From: JAGXQV01 sp964527565
GTDB taxonomy: Bacteria > Pseudomonadota > Gammaproteobacteria > Burkholderiales > Sulfuricellaceae
NCBI GenBank assembly: GCA_964527565.1
Contig: CAZGOY010000018.1
Coordinates: 1-63,086 of the forward strand
Reading direction: 5' to 3'
Length of the DNA stretch: 63,086 nucleotides
Shown: piece by piece, positions 1 through 8,647 of the stretch
Position numbering within the stretch: position 1 is the stretch's first letter
Layout of the letters: every line of letters starts with the position of its first letter
The notes under the pieces: model-generated
What the model saw: only the letters and a program-made list of their open reading frames with translations
Databases searched by the model: none
What the model was told of the DNA's origin: nothing
Translations under genes and position numbers: made by a program

Positions 1-33
1 AATTTGGTTAAGCGCTTCGCGTGAGATAGCCAT
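1..33 (-). CDS. Start of an unidentified gene, cut by the left edge
   Basis: Eleven codons (MAISREALNQI) run off the left edge. The ATG is preceded on the minus strand by AAAAGGAATTGAGCATC, a good Shine-Dalgarno sequence at normal spacing, which is the main support. The gene lies downstream of the rsmI-like gene with about 75 bases between, so it may be the next operon member or have its own promoter. Eleven residues are too few to assign a function. Confidence 0.55.
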   Translation of the reverse strand, partial: MAISREALNQI

Positions 34-107
34 GATGCTCAATTCCTTTTAGTGGCTAGATTGGGTGCAAACCAGGTAACTGGGTTTTACTTTCTTATAT
101 CCAGTTC

Positions 108-818
108 CTATCCAGCGTAAAGCAAAAAAATCGTCGGTTTCTTGTGGATTTCCGGCGGCTGTTTTTTCCAGGCGCTGACCGGGCGGGTGACGATGCTTTC
201 GCTGGGCTGGGTGATGTCGGTTGCCACGCAGAGCCGTGTTTCCGGGCGACAGGCGATGAAGATGTCTTCGAGCATCTGCTGGTTGCGGTAGGGGGCTTCG
301 ATGAAGAGTTGGGTCTGGCGACGCGCGCGGCTTTCCTTTTCAATTTCCGCCAGTTTTTTCACCCGCGCTTCGCGGTTGGCCGGCAGATAGCCGAGGAAGG
401 CGAAGGATTGGCCGTTCATGCCGGAGCCCATCAGGGCGAGGAGCAGGGAGGAGGGGCCGACCAGCGGCACGACCTTGATGTCCTTTTCATGTGCCAGTTG
501 CACCAGTTGCGCACCGGGGTCGGCGACGGCGGGGCAGCCGGCTTCGGACATCAGTCCGACGTCTTTTCCCGCGAGCAGCGGGGCCAGAAGTTCCTTGATC
601 TTTTCCTGCGGGGTGTGCTCGTCCAGTGTGGCGATGGCAATTTCCTGCAAGGGCTTGGCGATGCCGTAACGCTTGAGGACGTGGCGCGCGGTCTTGGCGT
701 TTTCGGCGACGAAGCTGTCAAGGGACAGCGCGATGTTGCGCACCGCTTCGGGAAGGACGGCGTTCAGGTTGCCTTCTTCGCCCAGCGGGGTGGGGATGAG
801 GTAAAGGATGCCGCTCAA
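108..818 (-). CDS. RsmI-like SAM-dependent methyltransferase (tetrapyrrole methylase fold)
   Basis: A 236-residue protein of the tetrapyrrole-methylase superfamily, close to RsmI, the enzyme that 2'-O-methylates C1402 of 16S rRNA. It shows the N-terminal LIPTPLG strand, the SEAGCPAVADPG loop typical of RsmI, and the VPLVGPSSLLLALMGSG glycine-rich SAM-binding stretch. It is shorter than standard RsmI (about 280 residues) and matches the short paralogue that many betaproteobacteria carry beside maf, so the exact substrate is uncertain. Translation starts at a TTG that overlaps the maf stop codon (TTGA), implying translational coupling as the last clear member of the pycA-pycB-maf operon. Confidence 0.8.
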   Translation of the reverse strand: MSGILYLIPTPLGEEGNLNAVLPEAVRNIALSLDSFVAENAKTARHVLKRYGIAKPLQEIAIATLDEHTPQEKIKELLAPLLAGKDVGLMSEAGCPAVADPGAQLVQLAHEKDIKVVPLVGPSSLLLALMGSGMNGQSFAFLGYLPANREARVKKLAEIEKESRARRQTQLFIEAPYRNQQMLEDIFIACRPETRLCVATDITQPSESIVTRPVSAWKKQPPEIHKKPTIFLLYAG

Positions 819-1390
819 AAGACCGAAACACCTTCGTTCTTGAGCATTTCCACCAAGGCGATCAGCGGCAGGCCGACCAAGGCGTTGGGGTCGTCGCCGG
901 TCATCTTCTCGATCAGGGCGATGCCCAAGCCTTCCGACTTGGCGCTGCCGGCGCAGTTGTAGGGCTGTTCCTTGGCCAGGTAGCGCTCGATCTCGTCATC
1001 CGACAAGTTGCGGAAAGTCACCAGGAATGGCACCACCTGGGCCTGAGTATTGCCGCTGCGGCTGTTGTACAGGCACAGCGCGGTGTGGAAAGTGACGGTC
1101 TTGCCGCGCATGGTGCGCAATTGCTTGGTGGCATTTTCGTGCGTATGCGGCTTGCCGATCTGCGCGCCTTCCAGCGTGGCGACCTGGTCGGAGCCGATGA
1201 TCAGGGCATCCGGGTGTTGCGCGGCGACCGCTTGGGCCTTGGCGATGGCGAGGCGGTAGGCGGTCTGCTCCGGCGTTTCTCCGGAAAGTGGCGATTCGTC
1301 CACTGCCGGCGCGGCGACGGAAAACGTCAGCTTCAGGCGGGAAAGCAATTCCCGCCGGTAGGGTGAGGTGGAGGCGAGGACGAGTTCCAT
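815..1390 (-). CDS. yceF: Maf-family nucleotide pyrophosphatase, YceF type
   Basis: A 191-residue Maf/HAM1-fold protein that hydrolyses non-canonical nucleoside triphosphates to monophosphates. The N-terminal LASTSPYRRELL is the Maf signature with its phosphate-binding Ser/Arg residues; AVDES and IIGSDQVA carry the catalytic acidic residues. The SDQVA version is that of the YceF subfamily, which in E. coli prefers m7GTP. The role is probably cytosolic house-cleaning of modified nucleotides. It starts only 8 bases after pycB and overlaps the rsmI-like gene, so it sits inside the pyc operon although it is functionally unrelated. Confidence 0.88.
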   Translation of the reverse strand: MELVLASTSPYRRELLSRLKLTFSVAAPAVDESPLSGETPEQTAYRLAIAKAQAVAAQHPDALIIGSDQVATLEGAQIGKPHTHENATKQLRTMRGKTVTFHTALCLYNSRSGNTQAQVVPFLVTFRNLSDDEIERYLAKEQPYNCAGSAKSEGLGIALIEKMTGDDPNALVGLPLIALVEMLKNEGVSVF

Positions 1391-1398
1391 TGGGTGAA

Positions 1399-3264
1399 TT
1401 ATTCCGGCTGGATTTCTATCAGCGCTTCATTCGGGGTAACGGTGTCGCCCTTGACCACCCAGACGTTGGTGACCGTGCCGCTGATGGAAGCCTGAACTTC
1501 GTTTTCCATCTTCATGGCTTCGATGACCAGTACCGGATCTCCCGCCTTGACCTTCTTGCCGGGTTCGACCAGCACGTCGACGATGGTGCCTGGCATGGCG
1601 GTGGAAACATGTCCCTGATGCGTGGGGCGCGGACGCTTGCCGGGCGCGGCCTTGCCGCCCTCTTTGGTTTTGGATTTACTGCCGCCACCGGCAACGACGC
1701 CACCCATGCCGCCATAAACTTCGACTTCATTGAGCGCTTCGACCAGCACTTCCTCCTGTACGCCATCGACGGAGACGAAGAACGGGCGCTGTTCTTCGCC
1801 CGGACGCCCGGAACCAGAAATGTGGATGTGATAGGTCTCACCGTGCAGGGTGACATTGAATTCGTTGGGTGTGAAGAACGGGCCGCAGGACAGGTTGGTG
1901 CCGACCGGCAGCAGTTGCTCGGGCTTGAGGGTGCCCGCCGCGCGCTCCTGCAGAAAGGTGCGTCCCAGTTCCGGGAACATGGCATAGGTGAGCACGTCTT
2001 CTTCACTCTTGGCCAGGGTTTCGATTTCGCTGCGAATCTTGTCCATTTCCTCCGGCAATTGATCGGCGGGGCGGCAGGTGATGACCTCGGCGTTGCCGAT
2101 GGCGATGTTGCGCACTTGATCGTTGATCTTGCCGGGAGCCTTGCCGTAACGGCCTTGCAGATAATTTTTCACCTCGTTGGTGACCGATTTGTAGCGTTCG
2201 CCGGTGAGTACGTTCAACACGGCCTGGGTGCCGACGATTTGCGAGGTCGGCGTGACCAGCGGCGGGAAACCCAGGTCTTCGCGTACCTTCGGGATTTCCG
2301 ACAGCACTTCATCCATGCGGTCAAGCGCGCCCTGATCCTTCAATTGGTTGGAGAGATTGGAAATCATGCCGCCCGGCACCTGATTGACCAGCACACGGGT
2401 GTCCACCCCGGTGAAGGCGCTCTCGAACTGCCAGTATTTCTTGCGCGCCTCGCGGAAATAGGCGGTGATTTCCTGCATCAGCGGCAGGGAAATTCCGGTA
2501 TCGTATTCGGTGCCGGCCAGCGCGGCGACGATGCTTTCGGTGGAGGAATGGGCGGCGCCTTCACCGAAGGCCGAATTGCAGGTGTCGAGGATGGAGGCAC
2601 CCGCTTCCACGCCCTTGAGGAAGCACATCGCCGACAAGCCGGAAGTGGCGTGGCTGTGCAGGTGGATCGGCAGAGCGATGGCGGCTTTCAGCGCCGTGAC
2701 CAGTTCGCCGGTCACGGTTGGGGTCAGCAGGCCGGCCATGTCCTTGATGGCCAGCGTATCGCAGCCCATCGCTTCGAGCTCCCTGGCCAGGCCGACGAAA
2801 TGGGGGATGTCATGCACCGGGCTGGTGGTGTAGCAAATCGCTCCTTCGGCCATTTTCCCTGTGGCTTTGACCGCATCGATGGAAACCTTGAGGTTGCGCA
2901 GGTCGTTCATGGCATCGAAAATGCGGAATACATCCACGCCGTTGTCGGCGGATTTCTGTACGAAAGCGCGCACGACGTCGTCCGAATAATGACGGTAGCC
3001 GAGCAGGTTCTGACCGCGCAGCAGCATCTGAATGCGTGTGTTCGGCAATGCCTTGCGCAGCTTGCGCAGGCGCTCCCACGGGTCTTCGCGTAAAAAACGC
3101 ACGCAGGCGTCGAAGGTGGCGCCGCCCCAGGCTTCCAGCGACCAGAAACCGGCGCTGTCGAGCTTGGCACAGATCGGCAGCATATCCTCAGTGCGCATGC
3201 GGGTGGCGATCAATGACTGATGTCCGTCGCGCAAGACCAATTCGCTGATATTGATTTTTGCCAT
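1399..3264 (-). CDS. pycB: Pyruvate carboxylase subunit B (carboxyltransferase plus biotin carrier)
   Basis: A 621-residue protein. An N-terminal HMGL-like TIM barrel has LRDGHQSLIATRM near residue 12 and the metal-site motif HLHSHATSG near residue 200. A conserved carboxylase domain follows, then an Ala/Pro/Lys-rich linker (about 525-545), and finally a biotinyl domain whose EAMKMENEV carries the biotinylated Lys. It transfers carboxyl from biotin to pyruvate, giving oxaloacetate for anaplerosis. The same architecture occurs in oxaloacetate decarboxylase alpha, but no membrane beta or gamma subunits are present and a biotin carboxylase lies just upstream, so the two-subunit pyruvate carboxylase is the better reading. 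Confidence 0.87.
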   Translation of the reverse strand: MAKINISELVLRDGHQSLIATRMRTEDMLPICAKLDSAGFWSLEAWGGATFDACVRFLREDPWERLRKLRKALPNTRIQMLLRGQNLLGYRHYSDDVVRAFVQKSADNGVDVFRIFDAMNDLRNLKVSIDAVKATGKMAEGAICYTTSPVHDIPHFVGLARELEAMGCDTLAIKDMAGLLTPTVTGELVTALKAAIALPIHLHSHATSGLSAMCFLKGVEAGASILDTCNSAFGEGAAHSSTESIVAALAGTEYDTGISLPLMQEITAYFREARKKYWQFESAFTGVDTRVLVNQVPGGMISNLSNQLKDQGALDRMDEVLSEIPKVREDLGFPPLVTPTSQIVGTQAVLNVLTGERYKSVTNEVKNYLQGRYGKAPGKINDQVRNIAIGNAEVITCRPADQLPEEMDKIRSEIETLAKSEEDVLTYAMFPELGRTFLQERAAGTLKPEQLLPVGTNLSCGPFFTPNEFNVTLHGETYHIHISGSGRPGEEQRPFFVSVDGVQEEVLVEALNEVEVYGGMGGVVAGGGSKSKTKEGGKAAPGKRPRPTHQGHVSTAMPGTIVDVLVEPGKKVKAGDPVLVIEAMKMENEVQASISGTVTNVWVVKGDTVTPNEALIEIQPE

Positions 3265-3288
3265 GCTGTGTATTCCTTATAGATTCAG

Positions 3289-4707
3289 TTACAGGCCCGT
3301 ATGGGCTGCGATTGCTGCTGAAATGGCCGCTGCCAGCAGGTCTTTGGGGCGGCTGACCGTATAGTTGGTGAGTTCCGGGTGGCTTTCGACGAAGCTGGTG
3401 TTGAACTGGCCGCTACGGAATTCCGGATGCTGCAAAATCTCCTGGTAGTAGGGAATGGTCGTTTTCACGCCATAGACCACCATGTCGTTCAGGGCGCGAC
3501 GCCCGCGTTCCACCACGCCCTCCCAATTCAGTGCCCAAACAGTGAGCTTGGCGCACATCGAATCGTAATAGGGCGGGATGACGTAACCGGAATACATCGC
3601 CGCATCGGTGCGCACGCCGGGACCGCCGGGGGCGTAATAGCGGGTGATGCGGCCGAAGCTGGGAAGAAAATCGTTTTTCGGGTCTTCCGCGTTGATGCGG
3701 AATTCCATGGCAAAGCCGCGATAATTCACGTCTTCCTGTTTGTATTGCAAAGGCAGGCCGCTGGCAATGCGGATTTGTTCCTGAACGATATCGATGCCGG
3801 TGATGCTCTCGGTAATGGTGTGCTCTACCTGGAGACGGGTATTCATTTCCATGAAATAGAACTGGTTATCGGTGTCGAGCAGGAATTCCACCGTGCCGGC
3901 GTTTTCATAGCCGACGGTTTTTGCCGCGCGTACCGCAATTTTTCCGATGTAGTCGCGCTGGGCGCGGGTCAGTTGCGGAGACGGTGCAATTTCAATCAGC
4001 TTCTGGTTGCGGCGCTGGATGGAACAATCGCGCTCATAGAGGTGAATGACGCTGCCGAAGCTATCGCCGAGCACCTGCACTTCGATGTGCTTGGGGTTGA
4101 CCACGCATTTTTCCATGAACACTTCCGGCTTGCCGAAAGCCTTGGTGGCCTCGGAAACCACGCGGTCGTAGTTCTTGATGAGTTCGTTGCTGTCATTGCA
4201 ACGCCGGATGCCGCGTCCGCCACCACCATTGGTGGCCTTCAGCATCACCGGGTAGCCGATTTTTTCGGCGAGCGTGCGCGCCTCATCAACGCTGTTCAGA
4301 TTGCCCTTGCTGCCCGGCACCACGGGCACGCCAGCATCGATCATCGCCTGGCGCGCCTGGATCTTGTCGCCCATGCGGTGGATGACTTTTGGGGAAGGCC
4401 CGATGAATTTAATGCCGCGCTTGGCACAGATTTCCGCCAATACCGGATTTTCCGAAAGAAAGCCGTAGCCCGGATGTAGTGCGTCACACCCCGAAGCCAC
4501 CGCCAAATTGACGATATTATGAGCGTTGAGATAACCGATAACCGGGTCGGAGCCGATATTGTAAGCCTCGTCGGCCTTTTTAACGTGGAGCGCATGGCGG
4601 TCGGCGTCGGTGTAGATGGCGACTGACTTGATGCCCATCTCCGAGCAGGCGCGCACGATGCGGACCGCAATTTCGCCGCGGTTGGCGATAAGAATTTTCT
4701 TGATCAC
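3289..4707 (-). CDS. pycA: Pyruvate carboxylase subunit A (biotin carboxylase)
   Basis: A biotin carboxylase of about 472 residues that uses ATP and bicarbonate to carboxylate biotin on PycB. It has the N-terminal KKILIANRGEIAVRIVRAC, the ATP-grasp glycine loop KATNGGGGRGIR, the MEMNTRLQVEHT metal/substrate motif, and the AMEFRINAEDP segment. I chose the GTG that puts VIKKILIANRGE at the N-terminus, as in relatives; a TTG six codons upstream is possible. It could be mistaken for AccC, but pycB is only 24 bases downstream and no accB is adjacent. A 7-base inverted repeat lies about 70 bases upstream as a candidate operator. Confidence 0.87.
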   Translation of the reverse strand: MIKKILIANRGEIAVRIVRACSEMGIKSVAIYTDADRHALHVKKADEAYNIGSDPVIGYLNAHNIVNLAVASGCDALHPGYGFLSENPVLAEICAKRGIKFIGPSPKVIHRMGDKIQARQAMIDAGVPVVPGSKGNLNSVDEARTLAEKIGYPVMLKATNGGGGRGIRRCNDSNELIKNYDRVVSEATKAFGKPEVFMEKCVVNPKHIEVQVLGDSFGSVIHLYERDCSIQRRNQKLIEIAPSPQLTRAQRDYIGKIAVRAAKTVGYENAGTVEFLLDTDNQFYFMEMNTRLQVEHTITESITGIDIVQEQIRIASGLPLQYKQEDVNYRGFAMEFRINAEDPKNDFLPSFGRITRYYAPGGPGVRTDAAMYSGYVIPPYYDSMCAKLTVWALNWEGVVERGRRALNDMVVYGVKTTIPYYQEILQHPEFRSGQFNTSFVESHPELTNYTVSRPKDLLAAAISAAIAAHTGL

Positions 4708-4772
4708 GCAGTGGTCCCGTAACAAACTGTCGGTTGGTGGTAGCGTAGCGCCGGATGTTGACCGGTGCCATG

Positions 4773-4796
4773 GTCATCTATAAGACATAAGATGAC
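4773..4796. promoter_or_regulatory. Inverted repeat in the pycA-yceD divergent spacer, candidate operator
   Basis: GTCATCT and AGATGAC form a perfect 7-base inverted repeat with a 10-base spacer, one site per two helical turns. It lies in the only non-coding stretch between pycA (minus) and the yceD promoter (plus), upstream of both. The geometry suits a dimeric regulator; LysR-type regulators of pycA are known in pseudomonads, but no regulator gene is visible here. Binding is inference. Confidence 0.4.
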
Positions 4797-4875
4797 GCCG
4801 TATGCTAATACAGCTTTTGGAAAAACGCACGAGTTTTCTTGCGCTTGGAGCGTGTTCATGTGATGAAGTTTCACT

Positions 4876-4904
4876 TTGACACGCAAACCGGAAAATTGTA
4901 TCAT
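4876..4904 (+). promoter_or_regulatory. Sigma70 promoter for yceD-rpmF-plsX-fab operon
   Basis: TTGACA (perfect -35), a 17-base spacer and TATCAT (5/6 match to the -10). Transcription would begin near 4911, only a few bases before the yceD ATG at 4914, so the mRNA would be nearly leaderless. No Shine-Dalgarno sequence precedes that ATG. Confidence 0.7.
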
Positions 4905-4913
4905 GCGCGGCTT

Positions 4914-5408
4914 ATGTCTGAACAGGCCACCATTGACAGCATTGAGTTTGCGCGGAGCGGCAGGCGCTTGCAGGGTAACGTAGCTGTCTCGGAGATGGTC
5001 CGGTTGCGGGAAGGTCTCTATTCCAGTGGCGGGATGCTGCATTATTCCCTGTCTGGAAGGGTGAGCGGGATGGGCGAGCCGCAACTGGTGTGCGAAGTAG
5101 ATGGGGCGCTGAATCTGGTGTGTCAGCGTTGCATGGGGCCACTGTTGTTGCCGTTGTCAACGCGCTCCGTCTTGGAGCTGGTGGAAGAGGGGAAAACGCT
5201 CCCGCCGGTGGAAGACGAGGATGATGTTGTTGACGCTATCCCGGCTGATGCTGCAATGAACGTGCTGGCACTGGTTGAAGAAGAGGTGTTGTTGAGTTTG
5301 CCTATCGCTCCCATGCACGATGGTGCGGAATGCAGCGTAGCGCCCTCGTTTAGAGTGGGGAAAGTAAACCCCTTCGAGGTGCTGGCGGCGTTGAAGAAGG
5401 ATGGCTGA
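4914..5408 (+). CDS. yceD: YceD/DUF177 protein (23S rRNA accumulation)
   Basis: A 164-residue YceD-family protein, which in E. coli and plants is needed for normal 23S rRNA levels. The family Cys pair CQRCMGP lies near residue 77, an acidic stretch (VEEGKTLPPVEDEDD) follows, then the conserved ALVEEEVLLSLPIAPMH and the C-terminal NPFEVLAALKK. The open frame extends 25 codons further upstream, but those codons overlap a near-consensus promoter and the start at MSEQATIDSIEFARSG fits betaproteobacterial homologues. It is followed by rpmF, as in most proteobacteria. Confidence 0.88.
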   Translation: MSEQATIDSIEFARSGRRLQGNVAVSEMVRLREGLYSSGGMLHYSLSGRVSGMGEPQLVCEVDGALNLVCQRCMGPLLLPLSTRSVLELVEEGKTLPPVEDEDDVVDAIPADAAMNVLALVEEEVLLSLPIAPMHDGAECSVAPSFRVGKVNPFEVLAALKKDG

Positions 5409-5465
5409 AGAACGCTTTGTTCCGGCAAAATTTATTTGAATTGGTGATATTTCAGGAGTTGAATC

Positions 5466-5645
5466 ATGGCTGTACAGCAAAACAAGAAATCCCCTTCCAA
5501 GCGCGGCATGCATCGTGCGCACGATTTTCTGACCAACCCTCCCCTGGCAGTCGAGCCGACTACCGGCGAAGTGCATCTGCGTCATCACGTCAGCCCCAGC
5601 GGCTACTATCGCGGCAAAAAAGTCACCACAGCCAAGGGCGAATAA
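5466..5645 (+). CDS. rpmF: 50S ribosomal protein L32
   Basis: A 59-residue basic protein beginning MAVQQNKKSPSKRGMHRAHD, the hallmark N-terminus of bacterial L32, and ending near SPSGYYRGKKV. It is a small protein of the large ribosomal subunit near the peptidyl-transferase region. The ATG is preceded by CAGGAGTTGAATC, a clear ribosome-binding site. Its position between yceD and plsX is the standard arrangement. The Cys pair found in zinc-binding L32 forms is absent, so this is the zinc-independent type. Confidence 0.96.
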   Translation: MAVQQNKKSPSKRGMHRAHDFLTNPPLAVEPTTGEVHLRHHVSPSGYYRGKKVTTAKGE

Positions 5646-5690
5646 GCCTATTGAAATTCCGGTAAATCCGATTTCAGTGCTTGCCGGATA

Positions 5691-6710
5691 ATGGACATAA
5701 CGGTCGCCATTGACGCCATGGGGGGCGATCACGGGCCATGCGTCACTGTACCTGCCGCCCTGGCCTACTTGCAGCGCGATGATGCGACCACCATCATCCT
5801 GGTCGGCTTGTCTGAAGCTGTCGAGGCGGAGTTGCAGGCGCGCAACGCGGCAACAAGTCCCCGGCTGCGCATTCAACATGCCAGCGAGGTGGTTGCCATG
5901 GATGACCCGCCGGCTCAGGCCCTGCGCAACAAGAAGGACTCCTCGATGCGCGTCGCCGCCAACCTGGTAAAGAGCGGCGAAGCGCACGCCTGCGTCAGCG
6001 CCGGCAACACCGGCGCGCTGATGGCGATTTCCCGTTTTGTTCTGAAAATGCTTCCCGGTATTGAGCGTCCGGCGATTGCTTCCATGTTGCCGACTCTCAA
6101 TGGTCACACCCATGTGCTTGACCTGGGCGCCAATGTCGATTGCAATGCCAATCACCTGTTACAGTTCGGCATTATGGGCGCCATGCTGGTATCGGCGGTG
6201 GAGCACAAGGAAAATCCCAGCGTAGGATTGCTTAATATCGGCGAGGAAGACATCAAGGGCAATGATGTGGTGAAAAAGGCTGCTGAGTTGCTGCGTCGCA
6301 GCCACCTCAACTTTTACGGCAACGTCGAGGGTGACGACATCTACAAAGGCACTGTCGATGTGGTGGTGTGCGACGGATTCGTCGGCAATGTGGCGCTCAA
6401 GGCTTCGGAAGGCCTGGCGCAGATGATGGGCACCTTCATCAAGCAGGAATTCAACCGCAACTGGATGACCCGTTTGGCTGCCGTAATTGCTTCCCCGGTA
6501 TTGGGCGCCTTCAAAAAACGTGTTGACCACCGCCGTTATAATGGCGCCAGTTTGCTCGGGCTGAAAGGGGTGGTGGTAAAGAGCCACGGTTCCGCCGACA
6601 GCTTCGCTTTTCAGTTCGCTATCGAGCGCGCCGTGGAAGAAGCGCGCAATGGGGTGTTGCAACGCATCAATGAGCAAGTTTCTTTGCTGCACAGCGAAGG
6701 AGTCGCATGA
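5691..6710 (+). CDS. plsX: Phosphate acyltransferase PlsX
   Basis: A 339-residue PlsX, which makes acyl-phosphate from acyl-ACP for the PlsY step of phospholipid synthesis. It shows the N-terminal IAIDAMGGDHGP motif, VSAGNTGALMA (nucleotide-fold binding loop), LDLGANVDC and VVVCDGFVGNVALK, all diagnostic. It is a peripheral membrane enzyme in relatives. It lies between rpmF and fabH and overlaps fabH by ATGA, so acyl-chain initiation and phospholipid precursor synthesis are co-expressed. Confidence 0.96.
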   Translation: MDITVAIDAMGGDHGPCVTVPAALAYLQRDDATTIILVGLSEAVEAELQARNAATSPRLRIQHASEVVAMDDPPAQALRNKKDSSMRVAANLVKSGEAHACVSAGNTGALMAISRFVLKMLPGIERPAIASMLPTLNGHTHVLDLGANVDCNANHLLQFGIMGAMLVSAVEHKENPSVGLLNIGEEDIKGNDVVKKAAELLRRSHLNFYGNVEGDDIYKGTVDVVVCDGFVGNVALKASEGLAQMMGTFIKQEFNRNWMTRLAAVIASPVLGAFKKRVDHRRYNGASLLGLKGVVVKSHGSADSFAFQFAIERAVEEARNGVLQRINEQVSLLHSEGVA

Positions 6711-7669
6711 TTCATTCCCGTATTGCCGGCACCGGCAGCTACCTGCCGGAAAAGGTTCTGAGCAACCACGACCTGGAAAAAGTCGTGGATACCTCCGACG
6801 ACTGGATCGTTTCCCGTACCGGGATACGCGAGCGGCATGTTGCCGCCGACCACGAAACCACCAGTGACCTGGCTTTCCATGCCTCTCGCCGCGCCATCGA
6901 AATGGCTGGAGTGGATGCCCAGGAGGTCGATCTCATTATTGTCGCCACCACCACGCCGGATATGGTGTTTCCCAGTACCGCCTGCATTTTGCAGGACAAA
7001 CTGGGTATCCGCAGTGGCGGTGCGGCTTTTGACCTGCAAGCGGTCTGCGGCGGGTTCGTTTATGCGCTGACGGTGGCCGACCAGTTTATCCGCAACGGCA
7101 GCGCCAAATGCGCGCTGGTGGTCGGTGCAGAGATATTTTCGCGCATCCTCGACTGGAACGACCGTACCACCTGCGTGTTGTTTGGTGATGGCGCCGGTGC
7201 GGTGATCGTCAAGGCTGGCGACGCCCCCGGAATTCTCTCCACACACCTGCATGCGGACGGCAGCTATCGCGGTATGTTGGGTGTATCGGCCAGTATCAGC
7301 GGTGGAAAAATCCAGGGAAACCCTTTTGTTGAGATGGATGGAGGAGCTGTTTTCAAGTTTGCAGTCAAAGTGTTGGATGAGATTGTTGAGGAAACGCTTG
7401 AGAAGAATGGCTTGGCTAAAACAGACATCAACTGGCTGGTGCCGCATCAGGCCAATACGCGCATCATTCAGGCAACGGCAAAAAAACTCGGCATGAGCAT
7501 GGACAACGTGGTGGTGACGGTGGACAAGCACGGCAACACCTCCGCAGCCTCAATCCCCCTGGCGCTGGATACCGCGGTGCGTGACGGGCGCATTCAGACC
7601 GGCGAACTGGTGTTGATGGAGGGGGTAGGGGGCGGGTTCACCTGGGGTTCAGTGCTGGTTCGCTGGTAA
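6707..7669 (+). CDS. fabH: 3-oxoacyl-ACP synthase III (FabH)
   Basis: A 320-residue KAS III, which condenses acetyl-CoA with malonyl-ACP to start fatty-acid chains. The nucleophilic Cys lies in LQAVCGGFVYAL near residue 113; the His of WLVPHQANTRI and the Asn of HGNTSAASIP complete the Cys-His-Asn triad. The N-terminal TGSYLPEKVLSN and TGIRERH (CoA-binding Arg) are intact. Its start overlaps the plsX stop by four bases and fabD follows 21 bases later. Confidence 0.96.
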   Translation: MIHSRIAGTGSYLPEKVLSNHDLEKVVDTSDDWIVSRTGIRERHVAADHETTSDLAFHASRRAIEMAGVDAQEVDLIIVATTTPDMVFPSTACILQDKLGIRSGGAAFDLQAVCGGFVYALTVADQFIRNGSAKCALVVGAEIFSRILDWNDRTTCVLFGDGAGAVIVKAGDAPGILSTHLHADGSYRGMLGVSASISGGKIQGNPFVEMDGGAVFKFAVKVLDEIVEETLEKNGLAKTDINWLVPHQANTRIIQATAKKLGMSMDNVVVTVDKHGNTSAASIPLALDTAVRDGRIQTGELVLMEGVGGGFTWGSVLVRW

Positions 7670-7690
7670 TGACCAATTGGGAGTGATGCA

Positions 7691-8623
7691 ATGAAATTCG
7701 CTTTTGTTTTCCCTGGGCAGGGGTCGCAGTCAGTCGGCATGATGCAGGGGTTCGATTCCCTGCCTGTGGTGCGCGAGACTTTTGTCGAGGCTTCGGATAT
7801 TCTCAAACAGGACTTGTGGCAACTGGTATCCGCCGGCAATGCGGAAGAGCTTAATCTCACCACCAATACCCAGCCCGTGATGCTGACCGCCGGTGTGGCG
7901 GTTTTTCGTGCCTGGAACACCTTGGGGGGGAGGCAGCCGGAGTTGCTTGCAGGCCATAGTCTGGGTGAATACAGCGCCTTGGTTGCAGCGGGGGGGCTAT
8001 CCCTTGCCGATGCCTTGCCGCTGGTGCGTTTTCGCGCACAAGCCATGCAGGAAGCGGTGGCTGAGGGAGTGGGCGGCATGGCCGCCATCCTCGGCCTGGA
8101 GGACGAGCAGGTGCGAGAGGTTTGCAATGAAGCCGCGCAAGGGCAAGTGCTCGAAGCGGTAAACTTCAATTCACCAGGACAGGTAGTCATCGCCGGCCAC
8201 AAGCAAGCAGTCGAGCGCGGCATGGAACTAGCCAAGACCAATGGCGCGAAACGCACGCTGCCGCTGCCGGTTAGCGTGCCTTCCCATTGCGCCCTGATGC
8301 GCCCGGCGGCGGAAAAGCTGGCGGATTATCTGCATTCGGTAGAAATGCGCGCACCAGCTACCGCCGTGCTGCACAATGCCGACGTGCAAGCTTACGATGA
8401 TGCCGCCGCCATCAAGGATGCGCTGGTGCGCCAACTATATAGCCCGGTGCGTTGGGTGGAGACCGTGCGCTGCTTTTCAGCGCGGGGTATCAGCCATGTG
8501 GCTGAATGTGGCCCCGGCAAGGTGCTGGCCGGACTGAACAAGCGCATCGACGGCAGCTTGCAAAGCCTTGCGCTGACTGATGCCGCAACGCTGGAACAGG
8601 CTCTGGCTACACTGGGTGCCTGA
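7691..8623 (+). CDS. fabD: Malonyl-CoA:ACP transacylase (FabD)
   Basis: A 310-residue FabD, which loads malonyl groups onto ACP. FVFPGQGSQSVGM is the conserved N-terminus and the active-site Ser lies in AGHSLGEYSAL near residue 92. The Arg-containing VRFRAQAMQEAV and the catalytic His of PVSVPSHCALM are present. The start is preceded by TGGGAGTGATGCA, a good ribosome-binding site. It is a standard member of the fab operon. Confidence 0.96.
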   Translation: MKFAFVFPGQGSQSVGMMQGFDSLPVVRETFVEASDILKQDLWQLVSAGNAEELNLTTNTQPVMLTAGVAVFRAWNTLGGRQPELLAGHSLGEYSALVAAGGLSLADALPLVRFRAQAMQEAVAEGVGGMAAILGLEDEQVREVCNEAAQGQVLEAVNFNSPGQVVIAGHKQAVERGMELAKTNGAKRTLPLPVSVPSHCALMRPAAEKLADYLHSVEMRAPATAVLHNADVQAYDDAAAIKDALVRQLYSPVRWVETVRCFSARGISHVAECGPGKVLAGLNKRIDGSLQSLALTDAATLEQALATLGA

Positions 8624-8647
8624 ATGTTGAACATGACGGAGAAAAGC

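Noticed and set aside
83..113. AACTGG...CCAGTT inverted repeat between the rsmI-like gene and the left-edge gene
   Set aside because: Six-base stem with a long AT loop and no T-run; not distinguishable from chance.
1288..3093. 601-codon open frame on the plus strand opposite pycB
   Set aside because: It is antisense to a clear, full-length pycB; its His/Gly/Asp-rich composition is typical of the shadow of a GC-biased gene.
1399..3264. Oxaloacetate decarboxylase alpha subunit
   Set aside because: No membrane beta/gamma subunits; biotin carboxylase adjacent supports pyruvate carboxylase.
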